Counted from the first letter of the stretch, positions 11,831 to 24,570 are shown. The stretch: 64,000 nucleotides of DNA from Phoebastria nigripes (GCA_035582835.1 JAYKAV010002766.1:3570489-3634488), one strand, 5' to 3'. Notes: generated by a model not told the origin, from the letters alone. Translations and numbers: made by a program.

Positions 11831-14800
11831 GTTGTATTATTGTGAGGTTGTGAACTATTTCAAACTGGTAACTCTACTGTGCTTTACCTTCAAGTCTGTG
11901 TGGCAAGGCTGCTTATTTGCTCTTTTGAAGAAACATATAACAGCATAATGAGCATAAAGATCAGAAAAGCACTCGAGATGACCCTCCCTGCCATTATTTC
12001 AGCAAGGGCTCAGACTTCCCTCTTCTCACGAGTAGTACGTTGCATGTATATGAGAGAGACTGTGTCTGTCTGGAGAGTCCACTTGCCCTCTCTCAGTCAT
12101 TCAAGGTTGGCTGGTGCCCTAGGTTTTGAAGTGTTACCTTCTGTCTTACTATACACAACAATTTCTCCTTGGAGAAGACTCCAAGGATTTTTCTTTTTTT
12201 TTTAAAATGCTCATTAAATTCCAGTGTCTTATAAGCAGTTCAGTGATGCTATCGCAATTCTGATTACCGTTCTACTCTATGCTGAACTGAGAATACAAAA
12301 TTACTTCACTTGGGATTAGATACAGATTCCAGCCAGGATTTCAGGATGAACTGCAACTATATCACTCCTTGCAAAATATAATTCAAATAGTAGTTGTTGT
12401 ATCGTCTGGGTATGTTACATCATTTGAAGTGATTAATGCTCATGTTCATTTAACTACTACAGATGCTATTCTCAGCTGTGACCGAGTGAAAAAAAATCAA
12501 CTGCATTACGAAACTGTTCCCCAATTTGTGCTTTAGAAACTGTTTCAAAGCTAGCCATCCTTCCCAAGAGTCAGAGAAAATAATTCTCCACTGACAAGAC
12601 TCCTTCTCCTACTTCTAAAGTAAATGACAATACAAGGCATTGTGTCTGACCAACTGTCTCAGGGCTGCTGCAATTCCATCTTGAGGTTATGGCAATAAGA
12701 AGAGAGTCGAACACCAATTTTCTTCCCTTCTTATGGATTACAGCTGATCTTGGCTGGGTTAAAGATGTTTATTGTTCTCTGTAATGAAATGGTACAAGTG
12801 AGATTTCTTATTCCATTATCACCATGTCTTTCTGCCCTTCTTACTGCTGTTTCTCCCACAAGTATCTACCTCCCCTATTTTATTTACTTTCCCACTTGTG
12901 CACAGAGTAAGTTACAATTTGGATTTTAAAATGCTGTAACAGTTTGATTAGGAAACAACTGGATATTTTGACCTAAACATGCTGGTCTAACAGCACAGAA
13001 CTGAGCTGAATCACAGTCAAAACAGATTGTTTGCTAAGTGGAAAAGCAACAATGAAGAAACATACACCTGTATGCAGACAGACCGATCATTTAAAAATTA
13101 ACAAATATTACTGGTAATAGAATCAGTCAGCATTTGTCTTGAGCTTTGTATCTTCAAATAATTTCTAGGATCAGCTGGTTAAGCAATGCTAGAGATGACC
13201 ATTTGCCTGTGTAAGTAGCTGGTTAAAACACCTGTATCTTCTGGGAGCCCAGGTTCAGTTGAGCCATAGGTCCCCCACAGATAGAGTTTTACAAAGTACG
13301 GCTCTTCCAAATACAGGTCTTCAAAAACAGCACCACCATAGGACACTTCAATGTTAACCATCAGACAGCAGCAACAAGCATTTGCCCAGCATCCTAGACC
13401 TTTACTTTCATCACCCTAGCTGTGCTGCATACTTGCTGTCTCCCTCTGGTCGCCCTGCCTGACAGATAGTGTGATCTCAGAACACACTGCTGTTGTGACA
13501 TAACTGACATAAAGAAATACTGATATCTCAAGAGCAGGGGCAGTTAGCTGTGTTATTTAAAAGCCATTTCCCTCCTTCACACTCAGTTGGAGCAACAAGC
13601 CACAACACCACGACCACACATTTTACCAGCTCTTCAGGCCTTCACAGCGTGGAGCAATGACTGAGATTTTATTTTGGTAACTACTCTGCAACAACCTACA
13701 GCTTATTTTTGAGCAGGAGTTTTCCCAGGCCCTACAGAGCAGTGACCCTCTTAGGGATACAAGGCACAGTAACAAGAAACAAGCTAAGCACCTTCGATGC
13801 TTAGTGGCTGTTCCCAGAGACTGCCTTACTCAGTTATTCCTGCCATGGCAGCTGCCAATAGCTGTATTTCTTGTTTACTATACCAAAACAGAAACCTAGC
13901 CCAGCATAACACACAGATCTGCATCAGTACCTTGCCCTGCATAGAAACTACCTACACTACTAAATAAAACTTAGTAAAGAATCAGGGCTAAAATCTCAAA
14001 GTCACCCTAAACCTACTACTGCAGCCACACAAACCCTTGCCACCATTTCATTCTTCCACCTCCCCCCACCAATCCTCATACATTAGGAGAAAGGTGCCAT
14101 CACCTTTATAAGCTGTTTTCCTCTCACAGGTACCACCTGCCAGCATGACTCGGCAGTAATTAGTCAGTTAATCAAGGCCAGGCTGCTTCAGCCCTTGGAA
14201 ATAGCATGATTGCATAGAAAAGGCTTTTTGGTCCTTTCTAGAGTCTAGTTAGCAAAAAGAGTCTGAAGGGAAATAGAAAATGTTAGACCTCGTTTTGGCA
14301 GATACTGCTCTACATGTAGTACAGCATCTAGCCAGGGGTGAGAGACTTCTTTTGGTCAGACACAAACGCTACCTGTGCCTGTTTAGCAGGTATAAGCAAG
14401 CTTAGAAGTTCTCACCATGCAGATACTAAATGCAAATGTTAACTGTGACAAGTGCAAACATATTGCTCATGTTTTAGTGAAGTAGCAGAACAAGCTCTCT
14501 TATTTTTTCTACAGAGCAGAATCATACCTACTTATGGGATGAATCTCCCTAAGCGTTTTGGGATGCAATGTTGGCAGGTCTTTTCCTGACACACTAAGGG
14601 CCAAATGAATTATCCCCTGTGCTAACCAGCTAGGCTGCCTGTCAGATTTACCGATATTCCAAGTAATGCCTCAAATGAATTTTTAGAAGCATGTGCAGTA
14701 GCTAAGTATTTAGCAAACTTTACCATCCCTTAAGTGTCTGTCTATATTGCTTGAGGAACCTGACTCTCTCATTTTGTATTTAGGATATTTTTCTTCTTTT

Positions 14801-17337
14801 CTACTGAGTGGTCATATTCTTGATTGAATGGTCAGTATTAATATATTACAACATTTGAAATCTACCAACAGTTTTGTGGCTAGTTCTCCTTGAAGAATGC
14901 AATTTCCTTTATTAAGACCCAGACAAATTACAAAACAGATAGGTAAAGGTGCATCCATTTGAAATAATCTGCTACAAGCCAAATCCTAAAACACATAAAA
15001 TGAAACAACCTTCACTACGCATGTATGAAATCATATTGTTTTTCACAGTTTCTCTCTCATCTTTCACCCTTCATATTTTTATTATGAAGAACATTTTATT
15101 ATGAAGATCTTAATATTTTTATTATGAAGATGTTAAGATATTTAATAATATTTTAAAGACAGATTCTTTTAATGTGTCATGTGTTGATGCTGTTACCCTA
15201 CTCATCCAAATCCAAATCACAATCCTAACTCAACCCAAGTAAGTTTTCTCCCTGTGTGCAAACAGATAGACATTTCCCCACTGAGAAAAGCTTCCTGCAA
15301 AGGATTCTCATTTTATGATTGATTTTGGCCAGGTGAGGCAGAATTTTCCTTTGCTCCAGGCTGCCAGTGGACACCCATCTCTTTGGGCCTACTACAGGAC
15401 TGCACTATCCTTCCTCATGCTTGGTTTCTTAGGCCCATGGCCAGATGCTCACACTAACAGCATTGCACACCGAGAGAGAGGGCCCACACGGGCACACACT
15501 CATATGACTATTCTGCCCATTGTAGGGATATCTGATGTGGAATACAGATTTTTTTGTAATGCCACTAGTCACAGTTGATGGTATTACTCTTAGAGAGGGG
15601 ACAAAAACAACCTGAAAAGGAGAAGACTTGCTGAAGAACAAGCCTTGTCCATAAAGGAGGAGAGTTCATGGCAGACAAGCAGAGGAACAACAGAGACAAG
15701 AGAAATGACTCTTTTAGTAAAATGACTTGCATTTCAGACTAGTTTGGGACCCTGAGTTATTGCTAGTCAGGCAGCTTGCTCCCTAAAGACATGAGCACCA
15801 GCCTCTGCCGGTGCTCTCCAGGTGCTTTTTCGTCTCACCCTGTTTCCATGCCCACTCACTCATTCCAGTAACAATGCGCTCCCGTTTCCCTCTCCAAGCT
15901 ATATGAACTTTGATGGCAGTGGAACTATCCAGATTTCATGCTTTTAAATAGCACATGCTGTATTCAATGAATTTCAAAGACACGCTAAACCCAAATTACT
16001 GCTATCCATGGATCTTGAGAAGCTTTTATAAATGGCTGCATTACAGTGTAGTACAAAGCAGTGATTTCCATAATGCTTGTCTAATGTATAGAGCATTTTA
16101 CATAGAACAGGCCCTGTTTCATCTTGAAATGCTTTTTAATTAATTCAATTCATTAATACTGCTTGTCATGGCTAAACTCTTGAGACTTAACAAAAACTTT
16201 ACTTCAGCAGTTGTCAACACATTTCATTAAAACATATGTTTTTGAATGCTTTCTGATAACATCACTATTCTTCATATGCAGAGTGCAGTACTTAAATGTA
16301 TTAAACAGAGAAGAGGGCTAACAAAAACGTTTACTCTACATTGACAATGCTGCGTTTAGAGATGAGAAATGGGTGGGCCAGCCTGGGTGTCATTCTTTTC
16401 ATGACCCCTAAATTAACCAAAGTGAAACCTCTCCCACAGTTTACGTAGCGACATCCTGTTCTCCCAGCACCTTTCCAAGAGGTCCTCACTTCTGTCACAT
16501 TCATGTAAAGAAGGCAGAGACAGAGCTTAGGTAGAGTTTGCAGTTGGACAGACCTTTTAGGTTTGACAGACAACTAAATATTGGACAAAGGGTGGGATGA
16601 ATTCTATATCTTTTTCTGACAAGGCAAAAACCTGAAGATTCCTCATTGTTGAGGTCAGATCACTAAGGAACCTCAAACTAGCAGCAAAATCCNGAAATCT
16701 GTGCAAGACAAGCAAGGAGGCGGGGAGTACAGGTGGCCTAAAGATGTAGGCTGCACTCCTTGACCAGTTATTGACTGTCCTGTCTGGCAGTAAGCAATGC
16801 CTCGAGGCCTGAGGAGACTGTACCCACTGGCTTGCTCTGGAAAAGGGAGGGCAGAAATCTTGCTTTGCTCCAGATAGTCCAGAGGCACACAAGACCCTCC
16901 CCATCTACAAAACTATGAACAATTCTTGCTGTCTGCAAGACGGCACCCCAATTCGTAAAGTTTCTCCACAGTGAAGGTGGAGGCCTGACCTTGAAGCCCC
17001 AATTTATCAGTTGTCTGCTATTTTTTGCAGGATGGGTATAACCGACACTATGAAAGCATCACTCAAGAACTTGCCCCCTGTCTCACTGTTGCTCCAGCTC
17101 AGAAAACACCATGGCCCTGTTGACAGCTCTCAGGTGCACTGCTGCAGCTTTTTGTCTCGCCCTCCCACTACACAGATTTGTTTTTCCACTGACTGTTGCT
17201 GTAATGGCAGTCGTAGCTCTAAAGCTCTGCTCTTTGCTTTCAGGGTTAAACATTCTCTGTGAGCTTTACCCCAAACTCCTGTGAACTCTGATTCTCTAGC
17301 TGATGACATACCAGCTGATATGAAACAGCCTCTTAGA
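11831..17337. other. Non-genic unique DNA
   Basis: No recognisable gene or interspersed repeat. It contains a small triplicated AT-rich motif at 15073-15130 and one ambiguous base at 16693. Open frames of 60-117 codons are scattered on both strands without similarity to known proteins. Confidence 0.55.
15073..15130 (+). repeat. Three copies of an AT-rich 14-bp motif
   Basis: The word TTTTATTATGAAGA occurs three times within 58 bp, with flanks that differ slightly (ATATTT, ACA, AATATTT). It looks like a local slippage or tandem duplication rather than part of a transposon. Confidence 0.8.
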
Positions 17338-18108
17338 GGCCAAGTGCAAGGTCCTGCACCTGGATTGAGGCAACCCCCAGTATCAATACAGACAGGGGCG
17401 TGAATGGATTGAGAGCAGCCCTGTGGAGGAGGACTTGGGAATACTGGTAGATGAAAAATTGGACGTGAGCTGGCAATGCGCACTGGCAGCCCAGAAGGCC
17501 AACCATATCCTGGGCTGCATCAAAAGAAGCATGGCCAGCAGGCTGAGGGTAGATTCTCCCCCTCTACTCCGCTCTGGTGAGACCCCACCTGCAGTACTGC
17601 GTCCAGCTCTGGGGTCCGCAGTGCAAGACAGACATGGACCTGTTAGAGCAGGTCCAGAGGAGGGACACAAAAATGGTCAGAGGGCTGGAGCACCTCTCCT
17701 GTGAAGACAGGCTGAGAGGATTGGGGTTGTTCAGCCTGGAGAAGAGAAGGCTCCAGGGAGACCTTATAGCAGCCTTCCAGTACCTGAAGGGGGCCTACAA
17801 GAAAGCTGGAGAGGGACTTTTTACAAGGGCCTGTAGCAACAGGACAAGGGGCAATGGTTTTAAACTGAAAGAGGGTAGGTTTAGATTGGACATAGTGGGG
17901 AAACTTTTTACAATGAGGGTGGAGAGACACTGGAATGGATTGCCCAGAGAAGTTGTGGATGTCCCATCATTGGAAGTGTTCAAGGTAAGGCTGGATGGGG
18001 TCTTGAGCAACCTGATCTAGTGAAAGATGTTCCTGACCATGGCAGCGGAGTTTGACTAGATGATCTTCAAAGGTCCCTTCCAACCCAAACCATTCTATGA
18101 TTCTATGA
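17338..18108 (+). mobile_element. CR1 LINE, 5'-truncated, with complete 3' end
   Basis: About 770 bp match the 3' part of an avian CR1 retrotransposon. The element runs from the ORF2 reverse-transcriptase C-terminal region through the short 3' UTR (GGTCCCTTCCAACCC) to the terminal ATTCTATGATTCTATGA tail. CR1 elements are usually 5'-truncated in birds and end in this short repeat instead of poly(A). No clear target duplication is visible, as is normal for CR1. It is moderately diverged from my memory of the consensus and carries inactivating changes, so it is a dead copy. It is the strongest evidence that the window is avian. Confidence 0.96.
17339..18020 (+). pseudogene. Broken CR1 ORF2 (reverse transcriptase C-terminus)
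   Basis: Translated sequence matches the end of the CR1 ORF2 polyprotein, which combines endonuclease and reverse transcriptase and copies the element's RNA into DNA. Recognisable pieces include [36 protein letters not shown], then [30 protein letters not shown] and [10 protein letters not shown]. There are at least two lesions. One is an in-frame TGA at 17366-17368 where the family usually has a sense codon. The other is a frame change around 17545-17580, after which the second frame is open to a natural stop at 18018-18020. The 147-codon frame from 17577 is therefore a surviving fragment, not a gene. The catalytic YADD-bearing part lies upstream in full-length elements and is absent here. 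Confidence 0.92.
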
Positions 18109-20779
18109 ACATCCAATGAAGAATATAAGAACATTACTATTCTGGAGCAATTTATTAAGAAAGGCTCTTTAATTTCCATAGATGAGTCCTATCTGGACTT
18201 CTCTGATCTGTAGTAATCTATAATTGCAGATTGTATTTGGACTGACTCAGGGATGTGTTCATCACTAGGAAGAGAAGTGTTCCCTTCACAATCCTACAAG
18301 GCAGCCCATCTGCTTTCAAGCCCTCCTTCCACCTCAAAAATACATCTTCCTTTCCTTTTATCACCTCTGAGATACACACTGTCACACAGCTGGTACAGCA
18401 GCACTGGGAGGAAAGTGCTCTTTTCCCCAGTGCAGCCAAAGTCTTGTAATGCTTGCAAAGAATTACATAAAAGCAAATTGTCCAAGACAGGGTGACAGCC
18501 ATATATTAATATTCAAGAGTTCAGAACATTTGACCTTTAAATTGCATACCTGGACAGAATGATGCCTTATGCTCTGCATGTCATTAACCAAAGCATGGTA
18601 CTGACCCATGGATCCAGGAATACTCTGCTCTACATAAGGAATAGAGGAACAGGATCCTGTTGAACATTTATTCGTCCTGGATTATAGACAATACCTCCTT
18701 CAAACAGATCGAACTGGTGGGGGAGAAAAAGCAAACCTGCCCTATACCTCCTCCCAGTGCTCCACACGGAAACATACTGGACAAGGAACAAGATTGGAAA
18801 ACTGGCCTTCTCTGGATGTGTGAATTACAGAAAACACATTTATTTTAAACAATAGGGAAAAACCCATTTGTCTGGATACTAGGTGGTTTTTTTTTTGGTT
18901 TTTTTTTTTTTTTTTTTTTTTAAATGGCAAAATGCTGTCCCAGGAGATATTTGTTAAATGGCTGAATAATGTAAAATATTGAAAACACTTTCTATAATAT
19001 TTCCACTGATTATTTAGTGTGTCCTGCCTATATCCCAGGCCATGCTGTCAATCTGTATTTTAAGCCACCTTTCTGTCTTGCTGGCTATGGTCTCTAATGT
19101 TTTTTAATGTTGTCTCCTGTGTGTGTTTTGTGTAGTGGAATACTTTACAAATCAAAATGTTATTGGGGAATAAGCCCATGATCTCCTGTGTAACATTTCC
19201 TGGCTTTGCTGCACACACATCTATTGTTCAAGATTGAATTGGTCCCAAGAAGCATCAGAGCATGTGAAAGCCGCTATGAATTTTGCAAAGTGGCTTCAGG
19301 GCAGTAAAGCACGTCAGAAGAATAAGGTGTAAAATCTGAAAGTCCAAATTTAGGAATCTCAGTCAATATTAAAGACCGAAAAAAAAAAAGTCAATGCCCT
19401 TGGTTATAGCTTATGCACTTTTATCTTGTGATGTTCCTAATATAGTTGAAAAAAGCATGCATAGCCAGGACACAAAATAAATCCAATTATTAAATAGGTT
19501 TACGTGCAATTAAATTGTTAGCCTTTGCTTAATACTACATGTGATTCACAAGACTGATTTCATTAGCCTTTTTTTTTTTTTTTTTCTTCCTCATAGTTCT
19601 TGCATTCCTCTTCTATTCAGCATTTTTTAGCTCTCTTACAGTGTGCCTTCTATTTAGTCCTCAGGAAATTAGGGTCTTTTGGAAAGTGTAATGCTACTTG
19701 AGCTAGCTCAGTTGAAATCACTCATATTCAACTTCGTGCAGCATTTTTTCATACAGATATCAAAACAAAACTGCCAAGAAATGGCACATTCCACTGAAAG
19801 GAGGAGACTGAGAGAACATGCCTTTATCACAACTAATCTACAAGATTTCCCTCAGAAATTCCAATAGAGCTTTCAATAAACTCCCACATAGGTGCTTCCC
19901 AAGTGACTGTTCTGGTCATTAGGGTCCTCTGGCCAACTGGTGTTTGGCAAACACGCAAAGGGACGAACACGCCATTGTTCCCAATGTTAACTACCTTTGT
20001 TACAAATGGGATTCAGTTCACACTGAATGTAGTATCCTTTTCTACATATGACTGCTTTTTTCTTGTTTTCTTTTTCCAAAGCTGCAGTGTACTATGAGAT
20101 TAAATTCATGGTTTGATTAAGGTGAATTAATTGTACACTTACTATAATAATAATATATTAAAAAACCTACAGAGAAAACATTATACTTCAGTGCATCTGT
20201 TTTGCTGAAACCATTTTGTGTGAGAAAAATCACCTGCGTCATCCCAATTTACTTAAGGTCTGTGCAAAACAGTAACATATGAAACCAAAAAGTAACCAAA
20301 AATTCTTTATTTAAAATTCCCTGAAATGAACTGAAGTTTCCATGTTTACTGAGAGACAGAATTCCTCAAGTTCAGAGAATTACCCTGATAAAATAGATAT
20401 GAATTATAGAGAGAAGCATATGTACAGGGAAAAAAAAGAGTATTTTATGTGTAACTAAGCACAAGACATGGTAAAAAATAAAAACCAGTAACAAGGAACT
20501 ATTTCCAAATTTGTTGTGTATGCATACAACATATAGCCTAACGCAAAGTTATATGTTGCAGTTATTTAATATCTTTCTTCAAAGGTTTTGCTAATACATC
20601 AACGACTGAACATCTAAAGGGGAAAAAATATTTCTCTTTATAGTTTTAGATAATTGTCCCTGAAAAAAACCCAAACCTTTAATTACAACTCAGATGAAGA
20701 AAGCTTGATTTGTGTGCTGTGCCCAAATGCTGAGGAGTCGGATGTAAAATATTTGTAATATTTAGGGAACCCTGAGTTT
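18109..20779. other. Non-genic unique DNA
   Basis: No recognisable gene. It contains T-rich homopolymers at 18887-18921 and 19569-19585. Open frames of 60-94 codons overlap on both strands and match nothing known to me. Confidence 0.55.
18887..18921 (-). repeat. T-tract (A-tract with CC interruption on minus strand)
   Basis: Ten T, GG, then 23 T. On the minus strand this reads as a long A run followed by CC, a shorter A run and CCACC. That is the same polarity as the plus-strand tracts at 3860, 7921, 21361 and 21860. Confidence 0.85.
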
Positions 20780-20990
20780 TACATAAAAGTAAACAGCATT
20801 GCCTGAAGGCACAATTTCCAGCAACACAATAAAATGTGCAGTGAATTTATGGCGGCCATCCATTAGCTCTTACCAAGGCAACGTCGCCCATATCTGTCGT
20901 CCATCATTATAATAGAGGGTTAATGCACTGAATTTACATAAAAAAGTCATATTGTCTGCATGAATTATTTACACTCTCAGCTGTTTTTAC
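20780..20990. other. Possible conserved non-coding element with RFX-like site
   Basis: A block that keeps several CpG dinucleotides (GGCGGCC, AACGTCGCCC, TGTCGTCC) in an otherwise AT-rich, CpG-poor setting. It also has TAAT cores and the X-box-like CTTACCAAGGCAAC. Retained CpG outside an island often signals constraint. It has no coding potential that I can see. Conservation is inferred. Confidence 0.25.
20869..20882 (+). promoter_or_regulatory. RFX X-box-like site
   Basis: CTTACCAAGGCAAC matches the RFX dimer pattern GTTRCC-N2-GGYAAC at all but the first base. The right half-site, GGCAAC, is perfect. RFX factors bind such sites in promoters and enhancers of ciliary and neural genes. It sits inside a block that looks constrained. 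Confidence 0.35.
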
Positions 20991-21081
20991 AGCTTGGTTT
21001 CAAGCTGGATTCTGGGAGAGATTCTGCCAGTAAATTACTCTGTGGAGACCTGACTGTATAACTACAAACAGAGCTTGCAAT

Positions 21082-21106
21082 GAAAAGAAAAGAAAAGAAA
21101 AGAAAA
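21082..21106 (+). repeat. (GAAAA)5 microsatellite
   Basis: Five perfect GAAAA units. It is a short pentanucleotide repeat likely to vary in length between individuals. Confidence 0.9.
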
Positions 21107-21360
21107 TGGGAATGCACCAGTCAGTAGTGGGACGGGAGTACAAGCTGTGGGCTTTTCTTTCACATGCACAGAAGGAAGAGGTAGGGCAGGTAAGTGTCAA
21201 GAAAGCTCACACGAGAAGTTCTGTACATGCAACTGTGTGTTAGTGTCTTTCTTTTTCACAGCCGCACACATCAATGCAATTCTGTTGTAGATATGCTTAA
21301 TTCCCAGTCACATACTTACAGATCAGCACACTTAAGTCTTTGTAAATTGATACACTGTTT

Positions 21361-21400
21361 AAAAAAAAAAAAAAAAAAACCAAAACCAAAAACAAAACCC
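21361..21400 (+). repeat. A-tract followed by CCAAAA repeats
   Basis: Nineteen A are followed by CC-interrupted A runs ending in CCC. It is low complexity, in the same class as the tracts at 3860, 7921 and 21860. Confidence 0.85.
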
Positions 21401-21859
21401 TCAAGCAACAGCTCCCCCCGCCCAAATCTATTTATTGTGCACCAACACCAAACAATCCACTTGCTGACTTCATCTGAATGCAATTTTTGCCTGCTTTTCC
21501 TTTACATTAACATGTAGAATTTAAAAACATCAGGAAAAAACCCGCAACATTTTCTCTGGCATGGACTAAGCCCATTCTGTGTCCTCCTTCACACCAGAAA
21601 GCCAAAGTTCCTATCGAAACATACAGTAGAAATCTTCAAAGATTTCAGTGAAATTTTATACTTTCACAGACAGTTGGGCCTAAGAATTTCAAACCTCTTA
21701 GTTTTGCCAGGTATGCTGAAAAGTGGGGTCCATGACACAAGGCCTAGATCTATGCCTAGAGTGATGATACCTAAGTGAAAACTTCAGTATGTTAAAAGAG
21801 TTTCTTCTCAGTTTGATCAGATTTTAGCACATATGCACAATCCTAGGGAAAGGCAAGAG

Positions 21860-21917
21860 AAAAAAAAAAAAAAAAAAAAAAAACAAAAAACAAAAAAACA
21901 CCAAAAAACCAAAACCT
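21860..21917 (+). repeat. A-tract followed by CA/CCAAAA repeats
   Basis: Twenty-four A are followed by A6-7 runs separated by single C and then CC. It is the second such tract within 500 bp. Confidence 0.85.
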
Positions 21918-23901
21918 AAATCCCAGAAAACTCTTTGAAAGCTTGGGAAACAAGTCCCTTGCAGAAGAGTCCGCTCACAGACACACAGTAGTCCTCCACA
22001 GACATTTCAGCAGTGTTCATGAAGATAATTCCACAGAGCTACAGACCTGACCACAGAGCAGGGGGCTCCCTCCTGCTGAAGTTTATGGCAAGGACGATAT
22101 ATTCTGTCACAATAGTGAAAAGATAACTAAAGGTCCCTACAAAAGCGTGATCATTTGCTATTAATTTCCTCAAGATTTTACCATTGAAACCTTTGTCTAC
22201 TACTACACTGAAAATAGCCCATTTCTCATTAAAAACAACACCTTGCTAAGCACACATATTTTGAAGCACCCTAAAGGTTTGTCATTTTTAAATTAATACA
22301 CCAGTTTCCTTTTTTTAAAAACAAAATGCAGTACTCCCCTTTCTCCTGGCAGGTCGGTGCCTTTTCCCCACTGTGGTCAGAGCTGCAGACTCCCGTCCGC
22401 TGCTCCAACTCCTCCCCCAGGCTAAGGGATAGCCACGGTTTCATTATTCTGCCAACTGCTCCTCAAGGGCAGGGACTGCTCATACCCAGAGGATCTGACA
22501 GCAGCCTGCACTGGGAGGGCTGAGGACAACAATTCTTTGGAGAAGCATGGGCTGAGAAGCCTGAGAAAGGTATGGGGTCTGCCTGAGGATCCATTTTCGT
22601 TGTGCAGAGAAACAAGTAAAGAATGTTAAAGAACCACAACATAGAAAGGTTTCCATGACCACCAGTTCAGATGTGTTTCTGACTAAGGGACCTATCCCTG
22701 GAGAACATCCCTGTCTCTGGGGCCTTCTGCTGCTTGCTCATACTTGAACAATTTTTACAGCAAAGACTTTCTTTTCTTCCCATCCTAGTCACCTCATTTT
22801 AGCTTTGGGCTGCAACTTCCTGTCAGGTAACTCTGGACCTCAGACCCAACAGCCTTGGATTCTCTTCTCTTTCCTGTATTTTGCTCCAGCAGCACGTGGA
22901 CAGAACTACTGCCATCATATCCTTCAAAGACTGTTCCATACACAGAAGGCAGAACTTACTGAACTTTGTAACAAAGCCAACAAAACTACAAGGACTGCAC
23001 AGGATTTACTCTGACTGCTGAGCCAAAAGGGGAACAGCATAAGAACGTTCTGCATTACCTGGGGGGATGCATCTCTGCAGGGTGCACAATGTCTGATATA
23101 GCCAACGGCTTCACAGTTCTTAGCAGGCTTTTGCTGTTCGTAATCTTTGCAGAGCAACAGGATAGTCTTTGCCCATCCTCATTTTGTTGATGCTTGCCTT
23201 TCCTTTCTGATTTGCTCCTACATATCTGTCCCTTCTGCCTTTTTATCCCATAATTGACAACAGCTCTCTGATAACAGTGTACCTGAGACTCAGGTGTGCC
23301 TCCCTGATTGCAGCAGGCCACCTACTTGGAAAACAAAAGGGAACTCATGTTTTTGAGATTTTTTTTTTTTCCTCTTTTACAAAAGGGAGTGGACACAGAC
23401 AGAAAAAAAATAAGGAACAGCTGTGCTGCTTCAGGGTATATTTTTGCTAAGCCAAGAGACCCCAGACTTCTGCTTGTGATGAAATGTAGTCACAGAAAGC
23501 AGAGGGGCTGCCCCAGGACATGGGAACACTCAGCACTGTCTCGCTGCAAGAATGACTTAAGAGACCTGGCTGTTATATTCATAGAATGACACAGTGGAAA
23601 TTGTCTTGGATAAGCAATGACATCCAGCAAGCTCTAGACCATGGTTATTTGATGGCAGGCAGTGAATGTCACCTGAAACTATTAAAGCTACAGGGTCAGG
23701 GAGAGTTTATTATTATGAAACCCACTATCTCCCTGAAAAATGGAATTTCAGATGTTATTTTGGGATTTATTTGAGCTAGCTTGTTTCCAACTCATTCTAT
23801 GGTTGATCAAAACTGGGATTATCCAATCCAGATCTACTACAAATTTCCACAGGCTTTACCTGGCTTCTTGCTCTGCTATTCCATAATAATCAAGTACCAT
23901 A

Positions 23902-23915
23902 GTTACCATGGCAAC
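23902..23915 (+). promoter_or_regulatory. Perfect RFX X-box
   Basis: GTTACCATGGCAAC fits the RFX-family palindromic consensus GTTRCC-AT-GGYAAC at every position. Chance occurrence of a full 12-base match in 64 kb is low. RFX proteins bind this motif as dimers at ciliary, neural and immune (MHC II) genes. No gene start is visible nearby, so if functional it would be a distal element. Confidence 0.5.
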
Positions 23916-24291
23916 TGACATTAACTGATGCAAGTGATATTAACTACAATTCTTCTGTTTCCTCTACAGCATATCACACATTTGGTATGAGTCTGACTTT
24001 AGATCCTGCTGTTCCAGGTCAGAAATCACCCTCCAAACTCATGCAAGGTAGAGTCCATGATCCTGTTAAGTGGAACCACTGCACACTCCCAAGTCCCAGC
24101 CATGTTCCCAGAGGAGCACCCCTGCTGTACTGTCACACCAATCCCATAGCTCCAATAGCCATTTTTTCCCTGAAGGACATTCAGAGGCAGGCTCTGTGGC
24201 CCAGCCATGCTGTGAGAAAACTGTACAACAATAGCATGTGGTACCACCAAATTACGAATAGACTGGACCAGTATTGGTAATTCTTCTTCCT

Positions 24292-24570
24292 GATTGTTTA
24301 CACCCTTTAAATATTTGCAGACTTACCATGCACCATCCTCAGCTGCAGGTGAGCCAAGCTATACATATTTATCTCACTTAATCTTCCCTCATAAATCAAT
24401 CTCTCCAGTCAATCTCTCCACTCCCTAATTATTTTTGTTGCTCTTCTCTGAACTCCCTCCAACGTGTCAATCAATATCTTCCTGGTAATGAAGTGCTCTG
24501 TAAGGAACACAGTATTCTAGAGGCAGCTGTTCTGAAGCTGTATACAGTGCAACAATGCAACCAATATGGA
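24292..24570 (-). mobile_element. Old CR1/L3-like LINE relic, reverse orientation
   Basis: Read on the minus strand, the segment follows the C-terminal reverse-transcriptase region of CR1/L3 LINEs. The complement of ACACAGTATTCTAG corresponds to the 'YCV' coding region, and the complement of GTTGCTCTTCTCTGAACTCC to the 'QRRATK' region. The complement of CACCCTTTAAATATTTGCAG is the 'FKYLKG' region. The same region occurs in the fresh CR1 at 17.6-17.8 kb on the plus strand. The relic is heavily diverged, has many indels and no open frame, and contains a small local duplication (AATCTCTCCA twice near 24401-24420). Confidence 0.65.

Larger units (their letters stand above)
20991..24291. other. 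Non-genic unique DNA
   Basis: No recognisable gene. It contains a GAAAA pentamer repeat, two A-rich tracts, an RFX X-box at 23902-23915 and an 18-nt microexon-like signal at 21172-21189. Open frames of 60-107 codons are unremarkable, and some are created by the A-tracts (poly-Lys). Confidence 0.55.
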
